Assembly: GCA_003254905.1 (NCBI GenBank)
Contig: QANU01014181.1
Span: 264,518-328,517, forward strand
Direction: 5' to 3'
DNA: 64,000 nt
Source: Nissolia schottii
Taxonomy: Eukaryota; Streptophyta; Magnoliopsida; Fabales; Fabaceae
Made by a program: the position numbers and the translations under genes. Shown one piece after another: positions 61,640 to 64,000 of the stretch. The notes beneath the pieces were generated by a model. That model did not search any database, was not told the DNA's origin, and saw only the letters and a program-made list of their open reading frames with translations. Position 1 is the first letter of the stretch; each line of letters begins with the position of its first letter.

Positions 61640-62150
61640 GCAAACAATTCTGTTATAGATTGGGTCATTAAGGCCCATCTTAGAACCTAAACCCGAGTTA
61701 TCACCTCGCAACGATCAGAGAGATTCTCGCCCCATGATATCCTTCTTCCAGGGAGCAACGCTCCACAGTCCTCGAAGGAGAGATTCTCGCGATATCCTCC
61801 CTCCAGGAAGCAATGCTCCACAATCCTTGGAGGCGAGATTCTCGCCCCGTGATATCCTCCCTTCAGGGAGTAACACCCCACGATCCTCGGAAGCCAACTC
61901 AACGGAAAGATCCCCAGGATAACAGAATTCACGGCCACCATTCAGATATTTAAACCTAAGCAGCACACTAGGTACGCCCAGAACCTATTTTCCCTTTTGA
62001 TTCCCCTATTGCTTCAAACATTCACTGACTTGAGCGTCGGAGTCCTTGCAAGTACCCGTCCCAGTGACTCGAATCTGCAGAGGAGCTCCAGGATCCAAAT
62101 TGTACCCTTCGATACAAATTCCTAATTTAAAATGTGATGATTTGTCACAA
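61640..62150. repeat. Gypsy-type LTR remnant with short tandem repeats
   Basis: Contains CATTCACTGACTTGAGCGTC followed by GGAGTCCTTGCAAGTACCC, a block common near the end of plant gypsy LTRs. 61720-61900 has three tandem units of about 50-65 bp beginning GAGATTCTCGCCCCATGATA-like and containing GGGAGCAACGCTCCACAGTC-like text. No internal gypsy domain is adjacent, so it is a solo or truncated LTR. Confidence 0.55.
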
Positions 62151-62171
62151 CCCAGTCTTCGAGCTTGACCA

Positions 62172-62416
62172 TGCGGTGCACGAGAATATGATGATCTTTT
62201 AATAATCAATGATTCTAACAACTACAGCCTAGCAGCATGGACTGCTCTTAACCTTAATATGATTTAATAATAGACCATCATCAAACACCAAGATTCCAAC
62301 TGTGTTTTATTATTACCTTGTGCTGTGTGTATTCTAAATATAAAATTGCATGGCTATAAGCTAAGTAGTTACATAACAATGGTTGGTAGTAAGTAGTAGC
62401 AATTCAGCATACCACA
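62172..62416 (+). promoter_or_regulatory. Upstream region of copy E, duplicated from gene D
   Basis: CACGAGAATATGATGATCTT and the following about 240 bp closely match 35298-35551 upstream of D. This includes the TATA word (62339-62347) and the AAGCTAAGTAG leader. The duplication therefore carried the promoter. Confidence 0.7.
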
Positions 62417-63900
62417 ATGGATGTTGACCGTCTCCAACAGCTGAAGGCCTTCGATGAATCCAAAGCCGGAGTCAAAGGCCTCGTTGACTCCGGCATCACC
62501 AAAGTCCCCCCAATTTTCATCAGGCCGCCGGAAGATTTCGCCGCCGATGACGACAAACCGACTCTGACCCAGTTCAGGACTCCGGTCATTGACCTCAAAG
62601 ACATTGCCGTTGACCTCAAAGACATTTCCAGGTGGTGAATCACGGGATATCCATGGAGATGCTGGAGAAGATTTTGGGGGCGGCGCGTGAGTTTCACGAG
62701 CTGCCACAGGAGGTGAGGGCAGAGTATTACAGCAGGGAGAGGACGAAGAAGGTGCGTTATATGAGCAACTTCAATTTGTATCAGTCAAAATATGCAAATT
62801 GGAGGGACACTNGCTGGAGAAGATTTTGGGGGCGGCGCGTGAGTTTCACGAGCTGCCACAGGAGGTGAGGGCAGAGTATTACAGCAGGGAGAGGACGAAG
62901 AAGGTGCGTTATATGAGCAACTTCAATTTGTATCAGTCAAAATATGCAAATTGGAGGGACACTCTGTTTTGTGTAATGGGCCCTCAACCACTTGATCCAC
63001 AAGAACTGCCTCTGGTCTCTAGGTAAAAATTTGAACTTTCCAAATTGAAAAGGCAATATGGTTGGTGATACAGTTTGATGCATTGTAAATTTGAAAGAGT
63101 TTAAATTATCATCCAATCAGATAATTTTTTAGTTCATTTATATGTCGCTTTCGATTAAATCAGGATCTCTTTAAATTAATATATATATATATATATATAT
63201 ATATGAATGTAATGCATTCACTTGAAAATATATCCGTTTAGTTAAAAGGGACCTACAGAGGAAGGTAAATCAAACGTATGTTTTTTTATCGTAGTAATGT
63301 TTGATCTGATGACGATCAATGAATCAAAATTAAAAACATATCATTCTTCCTAAAAATGTCTTGTAAGCATTTTTTTTAATGTGTTAATGTAATATATAGG
63401 CACGATTATTAAAGTCTCAAGCTAACTTGTTTGAATTTATGATTCTATTACGCAAAACAAACTAACATTCATGTAAACTTTCTTTTGGTAAACTGATACA
63501 AGTTTAAATAATCTCATAAGAGATTAAGTAAACTCTCAATTTTACTAACGAGTTTACAAATTAAAATTTATTTATGAGTTTACGAGTTTTACATTTTTTT
63601 TATATATGTAAATTCTTACAAATTTACGAGTCGAGTTAACGATTCTAGTTTCTAATACTTCTCAAATTTATCTAAACTATTGAATTTAACAACCTTGTTT
63701 GCAGGGATGTAACAATAGAATACTCAAAGCAAATTGAGATTTTGGGGAGACTTTTATTTGAATTACTTTCAGAAGCACTTGGACTCAGTCCTAACCATCT
63801 TGAAAGCATGAATTGTGTAAAAGGGCACTCAATTTTGAGTCACTATTCTCCAGCATGTCCTGAGCCTGACCTAACACTATTGTGCATGTAAACATTGACC
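62417..63900 (+). pseudogene. Dioxygenase E, broken copy of gene D
   Basis: It starts with a good ATG ([20 protein letters not shown]). The first exon has lost about 18-20 codons between VIDLKDI and QVVNH, and the join is out of frame, giving a stop soon after (DISRW). A 151-bp exact duplication around a single N (62812) is an apparent assembly error. The exon ends at AG|GTAAAA, 63022. A second exon starts at 63705 (after TTTGCAG) with [20 protein letters not shown]. Homology stops at PEPDLT (about 63875), before the iron-binding His-x-Asp. After that a stop follows and the sequence is unrelated. It cannot code for an enzyme. Confidence 0.85.
62661..62963 (+). repeat. Exact 151-bp duplication around a single N (likely assembly artefact)
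   Basis: 62661-62811 and 62813-62963 are identical, from GCTGGAGAAGATTTTGGGGG to GGAGGGACACT. A single N separates them. This is the pattern of two contig ends that overlap but were not merged. Confidence 0.9.
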
Positions 63901-64000
63901 TATATTTAAAATTAAATTTTTTTGCTATCCAACTCAACCATCTTTCCTCAAAAGTACTAAAGAATGGTGCGCGTAACTGACTAGGTCGATTACATTAACA

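Overview
The window is nuclear DNA of a dicot plant, most likely a legume close to soybean. It is AT-rich with short introns. The transposon families seen (CACTA ends with GCGGCGGTT/AACCGCTGC subterminal repeats, MULEs, hAT MITEs, copia elements) are common in legume genomes. The species is inferred, not shown. There are assembly gaps at 1966-2635 and 45288-45412 and a single N at 62812.

Host genes. (1) A six-exon putative Golgi pectin-type methyltransferase (PMT/QUA2 family) on the minus strand, 6262-12448; the splice model gives an uninterrupted 652-residue protein. (2) A plus-strand tandem cluster of 2-oxoglutarate/Fe(II) dioxygenases of the 'ACC oxidase homolog' (E8-like) type. A (24839-26528), B (27560-29399) and D (35552-37561) are complete. 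C (31452-33913) is complete except that its start codon is TTG. A decayed exon lies at 29768-29945, and a broken copy E at 62417-63900 has been separated from the cluster by about 25 kb of mobile DNA. (3) A cation/H+ exchanger (CHX) pseudogene on the minus strand, 17562-18363, split by a small MULE.

Mobile DNA makes up much of the rest. 1.8-4.2 kb: a long-TIR element around a gap and a palindrome array. 13.1-15.9 kb: a dead MuDR-type MULE. 17.7-18.1 kb: a 360-bp MULE derivative with a perfect 9-bp target duplication. 21.0-21.8 and 38.0-39.0 kb: two related hAT elements. 22.0-23.6 kb: a Helitron relic (RPA and Pif1-type helicase). 40.1-42.8 kb: a small LTR element carrying pieces of a U-box/ARM-repeat gene. 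42.9-54.4 kb: a large LTR element with no recognisable coding capacity, into which a copia element with an intact 1360-residue polyprotein has inserted. 55.7-56.4 and 61.6-62.1 kb: gypsy-type LTR remnants. 57.4-61.4 kb: a CACTA-type element.

The most notable object is the 57.4-61.4 kb element. Between CACTA-like subterminal repeats it carries, all in the same orientation and with splice junctions kept, exon fragments that resemble five unrelated host genes: a kanadaptin-like FHA protein, a DUF1218 membrane protein, an XRN 5'-3' exoribonuclease, an ENO3-type enolase and a spinster-like transporter. Together with the ARM-gene fragments in the LTR element, the window shows two separate cases of host-gene capture.
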